Shown here piece after piece: positions 8,272-19,200 of a stretch of 64,000 bases of DNA (positions are counted from its first letter, which is position 1; each line of letters starts with the position of its first letter). The stretch is from the NCBI GenBank assembly GCA_016699575.1, contig CP064979.1, forward strand, positions 4,216,001-4,280,000, given 5' to 3'. This stretch comes from Flavobacteriales bacterium (GTDB taxonomy: Bacteria > Bacteroidota > Bacteroidia > Flavobacteriales_F > PHOS-HE28). A model generated the notes under the pieces. It was not told where the DNA came from and made no database searches. It saw only the letters and a program-made list of their open reading frames with translations. A program made the position numbers and the translations under genes.

Positions 8272-9450
8272 ATGGCACGTGAAGTCGTCATCGTATCCGC
8301 GGTCCGTACCCCCATCGGCAGTTTCGGTGGCGCGATGGCCGATGTGTCCGCCACGCAATTGGGCGCCACGGCCGTGAAGGCTGCTGTGCAGAAGGCCGGC
8401 ATCGACGGTGCCTTGGTGCAGGAAGCCTACATGGGCAGTGTGCTGCAGGCCAACCTGGGCCAGGCTCCCGCACGGCAGGCCATCAAGTTCGCCGGTCTGC
8501 CCGATGCGGTGCAATGCACCACGGTGAACAAGGTGTGCGCCAGCGGTATGAAAGCAACCATGATCGCCACCCAGAGCATCCTGCTCGGTGACGCCGATGT
8601 GGTTGTGGCCGGTGGTATGGAGAGCATGAGCGGCACGCCCTATTACGTGGAGAAGGCCCGCTACGGCCAGCGCTATGGGAACGGCGTGCTTGTGGATGGT
8701 ATCGTGAAGGACGGTCTCACCGATGTGTACCACCAGAATGCCATGGGCGTGAGTGCGGACCTGTGCGCCACCAAATACGGCATCACCCGGGAGCAGCAGG
8801 ATGCCTTTGCGATCGAGAGCTACAAGCGTAGTGCAGCGGCGTGGGCTGCGGGCAAGTACAAGGATGAAGTGGTGCCCGTGACCGTGAAAGGCCGCAAAGG
8901 CGATGTGGTGGTGGAGGAGGACGAGGAGTTCAAGAACGTGAACTTCGAGAAGATCCCTGGCCTGAAACCCGTGTTCCAACAAGGTGGAACCGTTACAGCC
9001 GCCAACGCCAGCACGATCAATGATGGTGCTGCCGCCATGGTCCTGATGAGCGCTGATAAAGCCGCGACCTTGGGAGTGAAACCCATCGCGAAAGTGCTGG
9101 CCTATGCCGATGCGGAACAGGCCCCGGAGTGGTTCACCACCTCCCCTGCCCTTGCCATACCACGCGCGGTGGAAAAGGCAGGTTTGCAGATGAGCGACAT
9201 CGGCTACTTCGAGATCAACGAAGCCTTCAGCGTAGTGAGCTTGGCCAACATGCAACTGCTCAAGCTGGACCCGGCCAAGGTGAACGTGAACGGCGGTGCG
9301 GTTTCCCTCGGCCACCCGTTGGGGTGCAGTGGTGCGCGCATCATCGTTACGCTTATCCACGTGCTCAAGCAGAACGGTGCCAAGTACGGCGTTGCCGGTA
9401 TCTGCAACGGCGGTGGCGGTGCCAGCGCCATCGTCATCGAGGCCCTGTGA
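8272..9450 (+). CDS. Acetyl-CoA acetyltransferase (thiolase)
   Basis: A 392-residue thiolase that condenses or cleaves acyl-CoAs (acetoacetyl-CoA formation or beta-oxidation). The nucleophilic Cys89 is in the motif VNKVCASGMKA. Other hallmarks are GGMESMSGTPY, the His motif INEAFSVVSLAN, GGAVSLGHPLGCSGAR, and the second catalytic Cys in GICNGGGGASA near the C-terminus. Length and motif spacing are those of the biosynthetic/AtoB-type enzymes. The start at 8272 gives the family N-terminus REVVIVSAVRTPIGSFGG. The following NlpC/P60 gene overlaps the stop by 4 bp. No other beta-oxidation genes are adjacent, so the pathway cannot be fixed. Confidence 0.95.
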   Translation: MAREVVIVSAVRTPIGSFGGAMADVSATQLGATAVKAAVQKAGIDGALVQEAYMGSVLQANLGQAPARQAIKFAGLPDAVQCTTVNKVCASGMKATMIATQSILLGDADVVVAGGMESMSGTPYYVEKARYGQRYGNGVLVDGIVKDGLTDVYHQNAMGVSADLCATKYGITREQQDAFAIESYKRSAAAWAAGKYKDEVVPVTVKGRKGDVVVEEDEEFKNVNFEKIPGLKPVFQQGGTVTAANASTINDGAAAMVLMSADKAATLGVKPIAKVLAYADAEQAPEWFTTSPALAIPRAVEKAGLQMSDIGYFEINEAFSVVSLANMQLLKLDPAKVNVNGGAVSLGHPLGCSGARIIVTLIHVLKQNGAKYGVAGICNGGGGASAIVIEAL

Positions 9451-10235
9451 GCATCGTAGTCTGTCCGCTCAGCATCGTCCCCGTCCGCAAGGATGCGAGC
9501 GACCGCTCTGAGCTCGTCACCCAATGGCTCTTCGGCGAAACGGCCGAGGTGCTGGAACAGACCGCCAAATGGAGCCGGTTGCGGTTCGATCTGGACGGTT
9601 ACGAGGGCTGGGTGGACAACAAACAAATGGTGGCCGCGCCTGGGGCGCTCCCCATTTCGGCCAAGCGCAGTATTGAGCCATCCACATCGGTCGATCTCGG
9701 TGAAACCCAACTGTTGTTGCCCATGGGCGCGGTAGTTGAGTTCCCCGAGCGCGATGGGAATATGATCCACCTGCACGGCAACGTGAAGCACACTGGCAGG
9801 ACAACCCGCGACCTGCAAGGCTCCACAACCCTGCGGGCCATGCTCATGACGCGGCCCTTCCTCGGCACACCATACCTCTGGGGCGGTCGCACGCCGTGGG
9901 GCGTTGATTGCAGCGGCTTCACACAGATGGTGTACCTCTTGGCCGGGCTCCAACTACCTCGTGATGCCTATCAGCAGGCCGAGGTAGGTACCACCATCGA
10001 ACTGCTGGACCTGGCGCAACCCGGCGACCTGGCTTTCTTCGACAACGACGAGGGCCGCATTGTGCACGTGGGTTTCGTCCTTCCCGGACCCGATGGTGAG
10101 AAGTTCATAGTTCATGCCAGTGGAATGGTGCGCATGGACAAGCTTGACCAACAGGGCATCTTCCACTTGCAGGAGAAACGCTACACCCACAAGTTGCGGA
10201 TCGTGAAGCGGGTGACCGGCAAAGCGGAGAGCTGA
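9447..10235 (+). CDS. NlpC/P60 family peptidoglycan endopeptidase with SH3-like domain
   Basis: A 262-residue cell-wall hydrolase expected to cut gamma-D-glutamyl-diaminopimelate bonds in stem peptides. It starts at GTG 9447 within the thiolase stop (GTGA). The N-terminal ~75 residues resemble a bacterial SH3 domain (LRFDLDGYEGWVDNKQM). The catalytic domain follows: GTPYLWGGRTPWGVDCSGF with Cys155, then QPGDLAFF and the His motif GRIVHVGFVL, then FIVHASG. There is no obvious signal peptide at the chosen start, which is usual for a group of Bacteroidota C40 peptidases of this length, although a missed upstream start is possible. It is convergent with the TonB receptor gene. Confidence 0.9.
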   Translation: MSIVVCPLSIVPVRKDASDRSELVTQWLFGETAEVLEQTAKWSRLRFDLDGYEGWVDNKQMVAAPGALPISAKRSIEPSTSVDLGETQLLLPMGAVVEFPERDGNMIHLHGNVKHTGRTTRDLQGSTTLRAMLMTRPFLGTPYLWGGRTPWGVDCSGFTQMVYLLAGLQLPRDAYQQAEVGTTIELLDLAQPGDLAFFDNDEGRIVHVGFVLPGPDGEKFIVHASGMVRMDKLDQQGIFHLQEKRYTHKLRIVKRVTGKAES

Positions 10236-10299
10236 CCCTTTTTCGATCAGCCCTCCTAACGAACGGCCCGAGGCCCTGCTCAACGTCCAACGGCAGGTA

Positions 10300-12660
10300 T
10301 CAGAATCGCAGTGTGTACTGTACCACGGGCAGGATGCTCAGCTGTGAATAGCTCTTGATGTTCTCCGTGCGCTCGTCGTAGAAGTAGCCGACCACGGTCC
10401 GGGCGTTCAGTACGTTCTGCACATCCACCTTGAACTCGTGGTTCACCTTCGGGCGGCCTACGCGGTAGCTCGCCACCAGATCCACCTTGTGCACAGCGGG
10501 CAGTTTGCGGCTCCATTCATCATTCGTGTATTTCACCTCTTCCGCCGCGCGGCTGGCTTGCAGATCGATGGGCGTGTCGTACTGACCGCCTTGCAAGCTG
10601 TACCGGAAGCCCGTCATGATCACGCGGTCCTTGCCTTTGCTCGCACCGATCTTCCACTCCTTGCCCGCAAGCGCGTTCGCCACGGTGCCCAGGTTGAAGC
10701 GGGAGTTGTGCCACTCGCCATCGAGGGCCTTGTACTTGGTTTCGCTGAAGGAACCAGTGGCCATGAAGTGCCAGCCGCGGGTGAAGAACTTCTCCACGCT
10801 GATCTCGATGCCGGTGTTGTAACCGGTGCCTTCGTTCACGAGCGCCCGGTTGCTGAACCATTCGATGGTGTTGCTCTCGCTGTACGCACTGGTAACGTCG
10901 TTCTCCACGGGCAGGTCGTAGAGGTACTGGTAGAAGCCTTCCACCTTCACCTGCACATCCTCGGCCAGCATCCGCTCGTAGCCGACCACCGCATGCAAAG
11001 CCCGCGTAAGGCCCAGGTCCTCGTTGGGGCGCAGGACGTTGCCCTGTGCGTCAAAGTCCTGGGCTTGCAGCGTGAGGAGCGATTGTGTTCTGGAATGCAG
11101 GCCCGTGCCCAGCGTGAAGGCCTGATCGGGGCGCATCTGGTATCGAAGGGCCAGACGCGGCTCGATGCTGAAGGCGTTGTTCGCATCGTAGTGCAAGGCA
11201 TGGATACCACTGGTCATGCTCCAGCGCTCGTTCCAACGCCATTTGTGGCTCACGAAGGCCTGTGTGGTGTTGGCCGATCCGCTGCGATCGAGCAACGCCT
11301 CCATGCGGTCGTTGTCGTCGTTCCAGTCATTGAGCAGCATGCGGTAGTGGTCGTTGGAGAAGATGACGCCCGCGCGCAGTTTGTGGCTGGCGTTGATGCG
11401 TGTGTTGAGCGTGCTCGTGGTCCGTAACGTCCACTTGGCGAGGTCGCCATGGCTGCGCAGTTCCGTGCCCGGTTCTCCGGGGGCCGGGGCTTCGAAGTAC
11501 TCGTTGCCACTGCCGTTGCCGCTCATGGACACGGTGCTGTACAGGAAGCTGTTCTCCCCATAGGTGCGGGTGTTGGTGAGGCCCACCACACCCATGCGCG
11601 AGCCATAGCTGTTGCGGGCGAAAAGGGTATCGCCCGTGGTGCCCATGTCTTCCTGTGCGATGCTGCTGCGGCCCCCGATGCCGAACACGGTGAACGTGCC
11701 GGCGCGGCCAGATGGTGCTTTCACCTTGAACGCGGCGTCCGTGTATTTCGGCACGCCCTGGTAGTCCACGATGCCAGCACCATCGAGCAGGGCGAGCGTG
11801 CTGTAGCGGTAGTTGGCCAGGTAGGAGCCGCCCTCGAGACCGGGGATCGGACCCTCAGCGGTGAGGTCGGTACCAAGCACACCGGCTTTCAAGGTGTATT
11901 CGCGCTTCTTGTTGTTGCCGTCACGAAGGCGCATGTCGAACACGGCGCTGTACACGTTGCCGAACTCCGCACTGAAGGCCCCCGTGTGGAAGTCGGAATC
12001 ATCGATCATATCGCTGTTCAGCACATTGATAGGGCCGCCGGTTGAACCATCATCGCTGAAGTGGTTCGGATTGGGGATCTCCATGCCCTCCAACCGCCAT
12101 TGAACGCCCTTGGGGCTGTTGCCGCGCACCACGATGGTATTGTTCCCGTCGGGGGTGCTGGCCACACCGGCGAAGGTGCCAACCATGCGTGCCGGGTCAT
12201 TGATGCCACCAGCGATGCGCGAGGTTTCCTCCACGCTGATGCGGCGCGAGCTCACCGTGCTCATGTCGTTCCGGGCCGAGCCCTTGCGCCTAGCCGCCTT
12301 CACCTTGGCCTCATCGAGCTGTTTCACGCTCGTGGTCATCGGCGCATCGATGACGGTCTCTTTGCTGGAGATGACGAGCAGGTTGGCGAATGTCATGGGC
12401 TCGTACCCGAACATCGTCACCACCACATCGATGCGGCCCGTGGGCACGTTCGCTATGCTGAAGTGGCCGTCCTGATCGGTGACAGCCGTAAGAACAACGA
12501 CCCCGGCTTTCACGTCCACCGTGGCGCCGAACAAAGGGATGCGCGTGTCGGTGTCGACGATCGTGCCCCGCACGGTCTGTGTATTGGTCTGGGCAATGAT
12601 GTGCGAATTGAGCAGGACGAGCAGGGCGATGAGGACGGACTTGACGGTTCGGTGGGTCAT
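10300..12660 (-). CDS. TonB-dependent outer-membrane receptor with carboxypeptidase-regulatory-like domain
   Basis: A 786-residue outer-membrane protein. After a signal peptide (MTHRTVKSVLIALLVLLNSHIIA) comes a CarboxypepD_reg-like domain (about residues 30-115, TVRGTIVDTDTRIPLFGATV). A plug domain follows, with NTIVVRGNSPKGVQWRLEGM, then the beta barrel ending QLSILPVVQYTLRF with C-terminal Phe. It should import a scarce ligand across the outer membrane using TonB energy. No SusD-type partner lies next to it, so it is not a standard polysaccharide-utilisation pair. It is 67 bp downstream of the STN-repeat protein, in the same orientation as the sigma/FecR genes, and may be their target or a member of the same transcript. 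The substrate is unknown. Confidence 0.9.
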   Translation of the reverse strand: MTHRTVKSVLIALLVLLNSHIIAQTNTQTVRGTIVDTDTRIPLFGATVDVKAGVVVLTAVTDQDGHFSIANVPTGRIDVVVTMFGYEPMTFANLLVISSKETVIDAPMTTSVKQLDEAKVKAARRKGSARNDMSTVSSRRISVEETSRIAGGINDPARMVGTFAGVASTPDGNNTIVVRGNSPKGVQWRLEGMEIPNPNHFSDDGSTGGPINVLNSDMIDDSDFHTGAFSAEFGNVYSAVFDMRLRDGNNKKREYTLKAGVLGTDLTAEGPIPGLEGGSYLANYRYSTLALLDGAGIVDYQGVPKYTDAAFKVKAPSGRAGTFTVFGIGGRSSIAQEDMGTTGDTLFARNSYGSRMGVVGLTNTRTYGENSFLYSTVSMSGNGSGNEYFEAPAPGEPGTELRSHGDLAKWTLRTTSTLNTRINASHKLRAGVIFSNDHYRMLLNDWNDDNDRMEALLDRSGSANTTQAFVSHKWRWNERWSMTSGIHALHYDANNAFSIEPRLALRYQMRPDQAFTLGTGLHSRTQSLLTLQAQDFDAQGNVLRPNEDLGLTRALHAVVGYERMLAEDVQVKVEGFYQYLYDLPVENDVTSAYSESNTIEWFSNRALVNEGTGYNTGIEISVEKFFTRGWHFMATGSFSETKYKALDGEWHNSRFNLGTVANALAGKEWKIGASKGKDRVIMTGFRYSLQGGQYDTPIDLQASRAAEEVKYTNDEWSRKLPAVHKVDLVASYRVGRPKVNHEFKVDVQNVLNARTVVGYFYDERTENIKSYSQLSILPVVQYTLRF

Positions 12661-12727
12661 TGGATCGTTGTTGTTGACCCTATGACAGGAAGGTGCCGCA
12701 GCACCCCTACTCTACCGCACGAATATC

Positions 12728-14620
12728 TCAGAAACGCAAGCCCAAACCAACACGGAAGCCCAGCCAGCCACGTACGAGCACATCCTCCTCCTCTTGCTCG
12801 TACATCACGCGGGGCGCGGCTTCGGAGAGGTAGGCCAGGGTGTCCTCATCGCGCCAGTCGGTGGCGAGGACGTTCAGACTTGGGCCCGCCGATACGACGA
12901 ACCGGTCGGCGATGGCGTAGCTGTAGAAAACGCTCAAGCTGCTGCGGATGTTCACCGCGCCGATCCACACAGTGTCTTCGTTCACGTGCTCGGCCATCAG
13001 TTCAATGTTCACCGTGTGGCGCTTGGGCCAGCCGAGCTCGGTTCCCGCGCCATAGCCAAAGCCCCACCGACCATCGATCTCCGGCGAATAGCTGAAGGTG
13101 TTGTAAAAGCGGTGAGTCCCGGTGCGCAACACGACGGAAACGGGAAAGACCTCATCGTAGTGCACGTCAACCCGGTGGTAGCCGCGCCACGCGAAACTGA
13201 GGAAGCCGATGCTGGCACCGGTGATGGTGTCCGCCACATTGAGGAAGCCGAGCTGACCTCCTTCGCACTTGCGGGCAACGTTCACGAAACCCACCTGCCC
13301 GCCGCGCACGGAGCGCAATGCCACGTTGAGCATACCGGTGACTTGTCCGCCGGTTACGTCGCGCGCATAGTTGAGAAGGCCGGCGACCTGTCCACCCCCC
13401 ACGCTGTCCAACGCCACGTTCGCACCGCCCGTGATCTGCGCGCCGCTCACGCTCTTGCCATAGTTCAAGAGGCCGCTTGCCTGCCACCGGTGCACATCCT
13501 TCAGTGTCACGTTCGCAGCTCCGCTGATCTGTGCACCGTTGCAGTTCTCGGTGGTGAGATTGGCCAAACCACTTATCTGTGTTCCCTGCATCCCACCTTT
13601 CAGAACGTTCACTGCACCGGCCAGCTGTACACCGCTCAGGGTGTCCCACACCACGTTGGCGAAACCTGCCACTTGCATGCCGTTGAGCGAGAGCATGGTA
13701 TGGTTCACCGCACCTGCGATCTGCACGCCGCTGGTATTGCCGCCCACCAGGTTCGTGAGACCGGCGAGCTGCACGCCCTTCACATCGCGGCGCTCCATAT
13801 TGAAGGCCCCGGCCAGTTCGAAGCCGTCGAGGCCGCGCGAGTAGCCGCCGATCGCGTTGAACGACATCTTATTGACCATGGCGCCGCTCACCTTTCCGTT
13901 GGTACCGACCGTGGGCACCAGCGATACCTGCCATTTCCGCACTTCGGCATACTCCAGGTTGGCGGCGATATCAGCTTGCTTGCCGCGTACGAGGGCCGAC
14001 GACAGGTCGAGCCGTTCCACTTCGGGCTGCCTCACGGACAGCATCGGCATGGTCTCCTTGGGCATTAAACGGATCCGGCCAAGCTTACCCGCACGATCCA
14101 CGAAGACGATGGTGTCCTGGTAGGCCACCCGGCTGATCCGCAGTGCGGTCCGCTCTTGCCTGCCCGATGCCTCCAAGGCAAAAGTCCCTCGTCCATCCGT
14201 GAGCGCGCTCGCGCGCTCGCGCACCTCATACACCGAAGCGCGCGCAACGGCATGACCGGTCAGTGCATCGACCACGTTGCCGGTCACGACGAACTTCTTC
14301 TTGCCTTGTCGTGGCCCCAGAATGATGACATGCTCGCCGCTTTCCTTCAGCGTCCTGTCCTTGCCCAGCAAACGCTCCAAGGCCTTCTCAACTGTGGTAA
14401 CCCCGGTAGCAACATCAACAATGCTGTCGCCGTTGACGACGGCCGCGTTGTAGCTCAGCTTGAAGTGCCCATCCTGTGCGACCAGGTGCAGCGCATCGGC
14501 CAACCGCACATTGTTCGCCCGCACGTCCACGGTGCGCTTCAGGATGCCTTGGGCGCTGGCGCTGCTCACCGCGAAGGCCAGCAGTACAAGCACCCCCCAG
14601 CGATCAGCAGCCTTCCCCAT
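12728..14620 (-). CDS. STN-domain surface protein with GxQ-x-x-G-x-x-N repeats
   Basis: A 630-residue secreted protein whose start overlaps the end of fecR by 17 bp. Residues 1-24 are a signal peptide. About 27-100 match a secretin/TonB N-terminal short (STN) domain (VDVRANNVRLADALHLVAQD), followed by a carboxypeptidase-regulatory-like module (about 110-185). From about 250 to 490 there are some 13 copies of a 15-16-residue repeat such as GVQLAGLTN, GAQISGAAN and GGQVTGMLN, likely a parallel beta solenoid. They resemble the LA_2272-type surface repeats known from Bacteroidota and Leptospira. The last ~130 residues alternate like membrane strands and end GWLGFRVGLGLRF. The STN domain beside an ECF/FecR pair suggests a signal-receiving role, but a TonB plug/barrel is absent. 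Confidence 0.75.
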   Translation of the reverse strand: MGKAADRWGVLVLLAFAVSSASAQGILKRTVDVRANNVRLADALHLVAQDGHFKLSYNAAVVNGDSIVDVATGVTTVEKALERLLGKDRTLKESGEHVIILGPRQGKKKFVVTGNVVDALTGHAVARASVYEVRERASALTDGRGTFALEASGRQERTALRISRVAYQDTIVFVDRAGKLGRIRLMPKETMPMLSVRQPEVERLDLSSALVRGKQADIAANLEYAEVRKWQVSLVPTVGTNGKVSGAMVNKMSFNAIGGYSRGLDGFELAGAFNMERRDVKGVQLAGLTNLVGGNTSGVQIAGAVNHTMLSLNGMQVAGFANVVWDTLSGVQLAGAVNVLKGGMQGTQISGLANLTTENCNGAQISGAANVTLKDVHRWQASGLLNYGKSVSGAQITGGANVALDSVGGGQVAGLLNYARDVTGGQVTGMLNVALRSVRGGQVGFVNVARKCEGGQLGFLNVADTITGASIGFLSFAWRGYHRVDVHYDEVFPVSVVLRTGTHRFYNTFSYSPEIDGRWGFGYGAGTELGWPKRHTVNIELMAEHVNEDTVWIGAVNIRSSLSVFYSYAIADRFVVSAGPSLNVLATDWRDEDTLAYLSEAAPRVMYEQEEEDVLVRGWLGFRVGLGLRF

Positions 14621-15572
14621 TGATCGTCCAGCCCTCCGGGCCGTTGCTCACGACTTCAAAACCGAAGGTGTTGGCAATGACGTGCACCACTTGGTCCACT
14701 GGTTCATTGCCGAAGGTGGCCGTGAGCGGGCATCCGAGGATGGCCTCGTTCCCCAATTCAATGCGAACGCCGTACGCGGCATTCAGCTCCTCGACCACTT
14801 GCTGGAGCGGAGCGTTGTTGAACTGGATGATGCGATCGGCCCAGCGCTCCACCGGACCGATAGCGCTGCGGACCAGCAATTCACCCTTCACCCATTGTGC
14901 CTTTTCGCCCGCAGCAAGCACCACCGCCTCAACTCCATAATGGGCAACACCCACTTTGCCATGGTGCACACGCACGGTCACCGTGTCGTTTCCATCCCGG
15001 TGCGTCACTTCGAAGGCGGTGCCCAAAACCGTTACGCTCATACCGCCGGCATCCACAACGAAGGGACGCGCTTCATCCCGCTTCACCTCGAAGTAGGCTT
15101 GGCCGGTGAGTTCCACATGGCGTTCGTCTCCCATGTCAGCGACCAACCGGCTACCGGGAGACAGTGTCACGGTTGAGCTGTCAGCAAGTGCCGCCTTCAT
15201 GAAATCGTTGCCCGAGGCCAGTTGCTGGCTCTCGGGTCCGCCCATCAACACACGAACCAGGAAGAACGTACCGACAACCGCTGCCGCCGCCGCCATCCAC
15301 TTCCATGCGCTGCTGCGTGACGGCCGCAACGGGATCACTTTCGCTGCGTCCATGCGTGCGGCCACCCGTTGCCAGGCGGCATCCACGTCCACGTCGGGGC
15401 CATCGCCAGCGCCTTCGGCCATTGACCATGCCGCACGCAGGCGCTGGAGTTCGAGAGCGTTGGCCGGTGCGGCAGCAACCCATTGCTCCACGGCTGCGCG
15501 TTGCGCTGCGTCGGCTTCACCGGCCACAAAGAGGGCCAGCAGATCACTATCAATGTTGGAGTAGAGTTCCAC
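14604..15572 (-). CDS. FecR family anti-sigma factor / signal transducer
   Basis: A 322-residue inner-membrane regulator. The cytoplasmic N-terminus (about residues 1-85, starting DSDLLALFVAGEADAAQRAA) would hold the sigma factor. A transmembrane segment follows the Lys/Arg/Ser stretch (WKWMAAAAAVVGTFFLVRVL, about 89-108). The periplasmic FecR domain spans roughly 125-225 (LSPGSRLVADMGDERHVELTGQ begins it) and the DUF4974 C-terminal domain is FNNAPLQQVVEELNAAYGV to the end. The gene lies 20 bp after the ECF sigma gene and overlaps the STN-protein start by 17 bp. In known systems FecR passes a signal from an outer-membrane STN domain to the ECF sigma factor. Confidence 0.92.
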   Translation of the reverse strand: MELYSNIDSDLLALFVAGEADAAQRAAVEQWVAAAPANALELQRLRAAWSMAEGAGDGPDVDVDAAWQRVAARMDAAKVIPLRPSRSSAWKWMAAAAAVVGTFFLVRVLMGGPESQQLASGNDFMKAALADSSTVTLSPGSRLVADMGDERHVELTGQAYFEVKRDEARPFVVDAGGMSVTVLGTAFEVTHRDGNDTVTVRVHHGKVGVAHYGVEAVVLAAGEKAQWVKGELLVRSAIGPVERWADRIIQFNNAPLQQVVEELNAAYGVRIELGNEAILGCPLTATFGNEPVDQVVHVIANTFGFEVVSNGPEGWTINGEGC

Positions 15573-15592
15573 TTATGCGGTGCAATGACAGG

Positions 15593-16192
15593 TCAGGTGA
15601 TCAATACCCCTACTCCCCGGTCCAACTCCTGGGTCAAGGCCAGCAGCGCCACCCAAATAGGCACTAGATCGGCCAGGTCTTCGCGCAGTGTCTTCAGGGC
15701 CTTGCCCATCTGGTTCTCAACGGTTTTGATCGAGATGCCCAAGCGCTCGGCGATCTCGTGGTACTTGAGGCCCTCGTTGCGGCTCAGCTTGAAGACCTTC
15801 CTGCGCACTTCCGGCAGGGCCTCGATGGCGGCCAAGACCCTGGCGGAACGCCATGTGTGATCATCCTCAGTAAGCTCCGTTTCCACAGGCCCGTCGTGAT
15901 GCGATTCGTTCAGCGGTTTCATGCGCACCACTTTTTCGAGTTCGTTCAGGCTGCGGTTGCGCACGGCCGAGAACAAGTAGGCTTTCAGCGAGCTGGTCAC
16001 GTTGAGGCGTTCGCGCTCGTTCCAGAGCTTCACGAAGAGTTCCTGAACGAGATCCTCCGACCTGTCGCGGTCCTTCAGATAAGTCCCAGCGAACGCGCAC
16101 AACGGCCTGTAATGCGCACGGAACGCCTCCTCGAAGGCGGCCCTGTCACCGGATGCGATGCGGGAGAATTCCACGGCCGTTGTGGCGGCCAA
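15593..16192 (-). CDS. ECF RNA polymerase sigma-70 factor, FecI-like
   Basis: A 199-residue ECF sigma factor of the Bacteroidetes-1 type that pairs with FecR. Region 2 is AFEEAFRAHYRPLCAFAGTY to AYLFSAVRNRSLNELEK. Region 4 is EALPEVRRKVFKLSRNEG, then YHEIAERLGISIKTVENQMG with the typical KTVENQ recognition helix. It sits 12 bp after the stop of the large T9SS protein and 20 bp before fecR, in the same orientation, so the whole 20551-to-10300 block could be one transcript or a set of nested transcripts. It presumably activates the neighbouring surface genes. Confidence 0.93.
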   Translation of the reverse strand: MAATTAVEFSRIASGDRAAFEEAFRAHYRPLCAFAGTYLKDRDRSEDLVQELFVKLWNERERLNVTSSLKAYLFSAVRNRSLNELEKVVRMKPLNESHHDGPVETELTEDDHTWRSARVLAAIEALPEVRRKVFKLSRNEGLKYHEIAERLGISIKTVENQMGKALKTLREDLADLVPIWVALLALTQELDRGVGVLIT

Positions 16193-16204
16193 GGTAGAAG
16201 TGGG

Positions 16205-19200
16205 TCAGCGCGTAAGATGCAAGTAGCCCGTCCGGACCAATTCGCTGCCGTCGCCACGGTCGAGCTTCAGAACGAAGTAGTACACACCATCCGGCACCGG
16301 TTCGTTGGTGGTCTGGTGCCGACCGTTCCATGGGCGCACACGCGGGTCGCCTGAGTATAGTTCCTGGCCCCATCGGTTGTGGATCACAGCTTGGGCCGCA
16401 ACGAAGCCATCAGCGGTAACAAGCCAGCCATCGTTGCTTCCATCGCCATTGGGCGAGAACACGTTCGGCACCTCCAACCCGCAGGTCAGTCCTTCGATGA
16501 AAAGGGTATCGCTGACCGTGCAACCATTGACGTCCGATGCCAACACCCAACAGAGTGCTGGCACCAGGAAAACCGACGAATTCCCCGACGCACCATTGCT
16601 CCATTGCCCATTGCTGAAGCCATTGGGCAATGCAACGGTGTAGGCGAGTCCTTCACACAGCGAAGTATCTGCACCAATGTCCAGCGGTTGAGCATTAACG
16701 ACGGAAACATCCCACGAGTAGCTGCCCCAAGTGCACGGGGCGGCGGACGGCGTTGCGACATAGGTGCCCGCGACATCAGCTTGAACGGGATACACCACCA
16801 GCGGATCACCTGTCACCGTTCCGTTGGGTGTTTGCCACACCACACTCGTGTAGGGCCCACCGGTCATGTCCAGCACCAGGCTATCACCAACGCAAACTTG
16901 TCCGGGTCCGACAATGCCTGCACCCGTTGGCGCGGCAATCACAAGCACCTGGACTTCCACAGGTGAGGCGGTGCATGCACTATCCTCCTGGAGCACATAG
17001 ACGGTGGTGCTTTGTTGCACCGCTGGGATAGTGATGCTGGTGCCCATCCCGATCACATTGGTAAGCCCGGGATCGGAGAACCAGGAGATCTGGCCGGAAC
17101 CGGTAGCGGTAAGAACAGCATCGGAGCCTTGGCAGACGGTGTCGCCTTGAACCAGCAACGGATCGGATACGGTGGCAATGCCCACAACGGCTACCGCAGT
17201 GTCCGTGCAGCCAACATCATCGATCACCATCAGTTGGTAGCTGCCTGGATTACTGACCCAGATGGACTGCTGCAACAGGATCGAATCCCAGATGTATACT
17301 GCCGCGCCGTTCGCTCCAGTCAACTGCACCGAGTCTCCGGCACATAGGACCATGGTATCGTTGGGAAGAATGGTCGCGTTCGCTGAACCACCGACGATAT
17401 TCGCTGTGAGCGTCAATACGGCACACGCGCCCACCGTTACCGAATATAGCCCCGGCTGAGTGACGGTCTGGATGGAGTCGCTTCCACTGAACGGGGCAGA
17501 CCAGGATATGCTAGCTGTGTCATTGGTGATCACTGTGATGGTAATGGAATCGCCGGGGCATAAGACGTAATCAGGTTGCACGTCCAAAAACGGCGATGCG
17601 AACTCGGCAAGTTCAATGGGACCGTTGGTGATCTCGCACCCGCCCGTATCGATGACCGTGATGAAGTAATCACCGAAGTCCGACACCCACAGGCTGTCGT
17701 TGTTGAAAGGGATGGGACCGTTCGGACCAAGCCATTGGTAACTGGTGCCTTGTGCCGTGGTCCAGAGCAATGCGGAATCACCGGAACAGATGGCGCCGGG
17801 GAGAATGTCCAGGGATGGGCCCGGAACAATGTCCACCCAATGAGAGCTATTATAGTAACAGGTGGCCGTACCGACCGTGTTCCATGAGTCCAGGTCCACC
17901 GGTCCGACCTGGTCGAGGAATACGGAGTTCACGTTGACACCTATGGTATCCGTGAACCAATAGGTCCATACAAGCGAATCGCAAGAGATGCACCCCGAGG
18001 TCAGTTCGATACTATCCCCTGGGCAAAGCAGTGTTGGACCGACGATCCCCTGGACCGGGTTCGCCACGACCACTGCATACACGCTGTCGGAAAAATAGAA
18101 CGGCGCCACATCGAACCCACAAGGGGCATTGTTAAAGCTACCGTACGTCCCGAACGTGTACCAACCCGACACTGGTGGAGCAAGAGACCACCCGATGGCG
18201 GAGAGCCATGGTGGGTCATGACCTTCGGCGCAGATGCTGTACCAATCCGCCACTGCCGCAGAATCCAGTTGCACGGGCCCACCTCCTTGGTACCACGTAG
18301 GGACGATCACCCCTTGTGCGCATTGGCCTTCGCACACATAAACGGTGTCTGTCAATAGCATATCCGCTCCGTCCGTAACGTACCACTCAAAGGATGCAGA
18401 ATCAAAAGCGGGCACTGGTGGGGTTGGTAGCAGGTCAACCACCAAAATGGTGAACGATGTGCAGCCTTCTTGGGAAGTAAAGGTCAGGATAGACGTACCT
18501 GCGATAGCAGCTGTGTCGGTCAACACTGTGTCAGGGGTCGTCCAAAGGGCGGTTGCACCGGGCGGTAAATTCGAGAACCAGACATCCACGGTGTCACAGA
18601 TCGACAGCGTAAGCCAGTTGCCCTGATCAACATATTGGCCCAACTCGTCCGAGACCAAGGGAACGGGTGGTGGAGGATCGACCGTCACGTGAATGGAGTC
18701 CGTCCATGACCAACAGCCATTGGCCGTGGAGACCGTACACCAGTACCAGCCGGTAACCGGTGCGGATGTCATGAGTGCCGTAGTACCATCCGACCATAGG
18801 AAACTGAGTTCAGGTCCGATATCGTCACCGCCGCCTATGCCCATACACGATTGACATTCCTGGAAGGAGATGGGGTCGTTGGCATCGGCGCACTGCGACA
18901 GCACCGCCAGCGACAACGTACCACATACCGAAACCGAATCGACACAATCAGGCGAAAGCCACCCATTGAAAGGCCGCACGCACAAGTCCAATGATGGGCG
19001 CTGGCATTGGATGGAATCGTACCTGATCCAGAAGTCGTAGGGTTGTCTCGACGTCACCAGCGCGCGACCGATGAATCCCTCGCTCAGTCCGCTTGCAATA
19101 AGTGTGGAATACTTGGTATAGTCACCGTCCTGGCAGTAGCCCGAAAAATCCAGACCTGTGGTGAACGCGTGATCGCACCAGAACTGGTAAGGACGGTCGC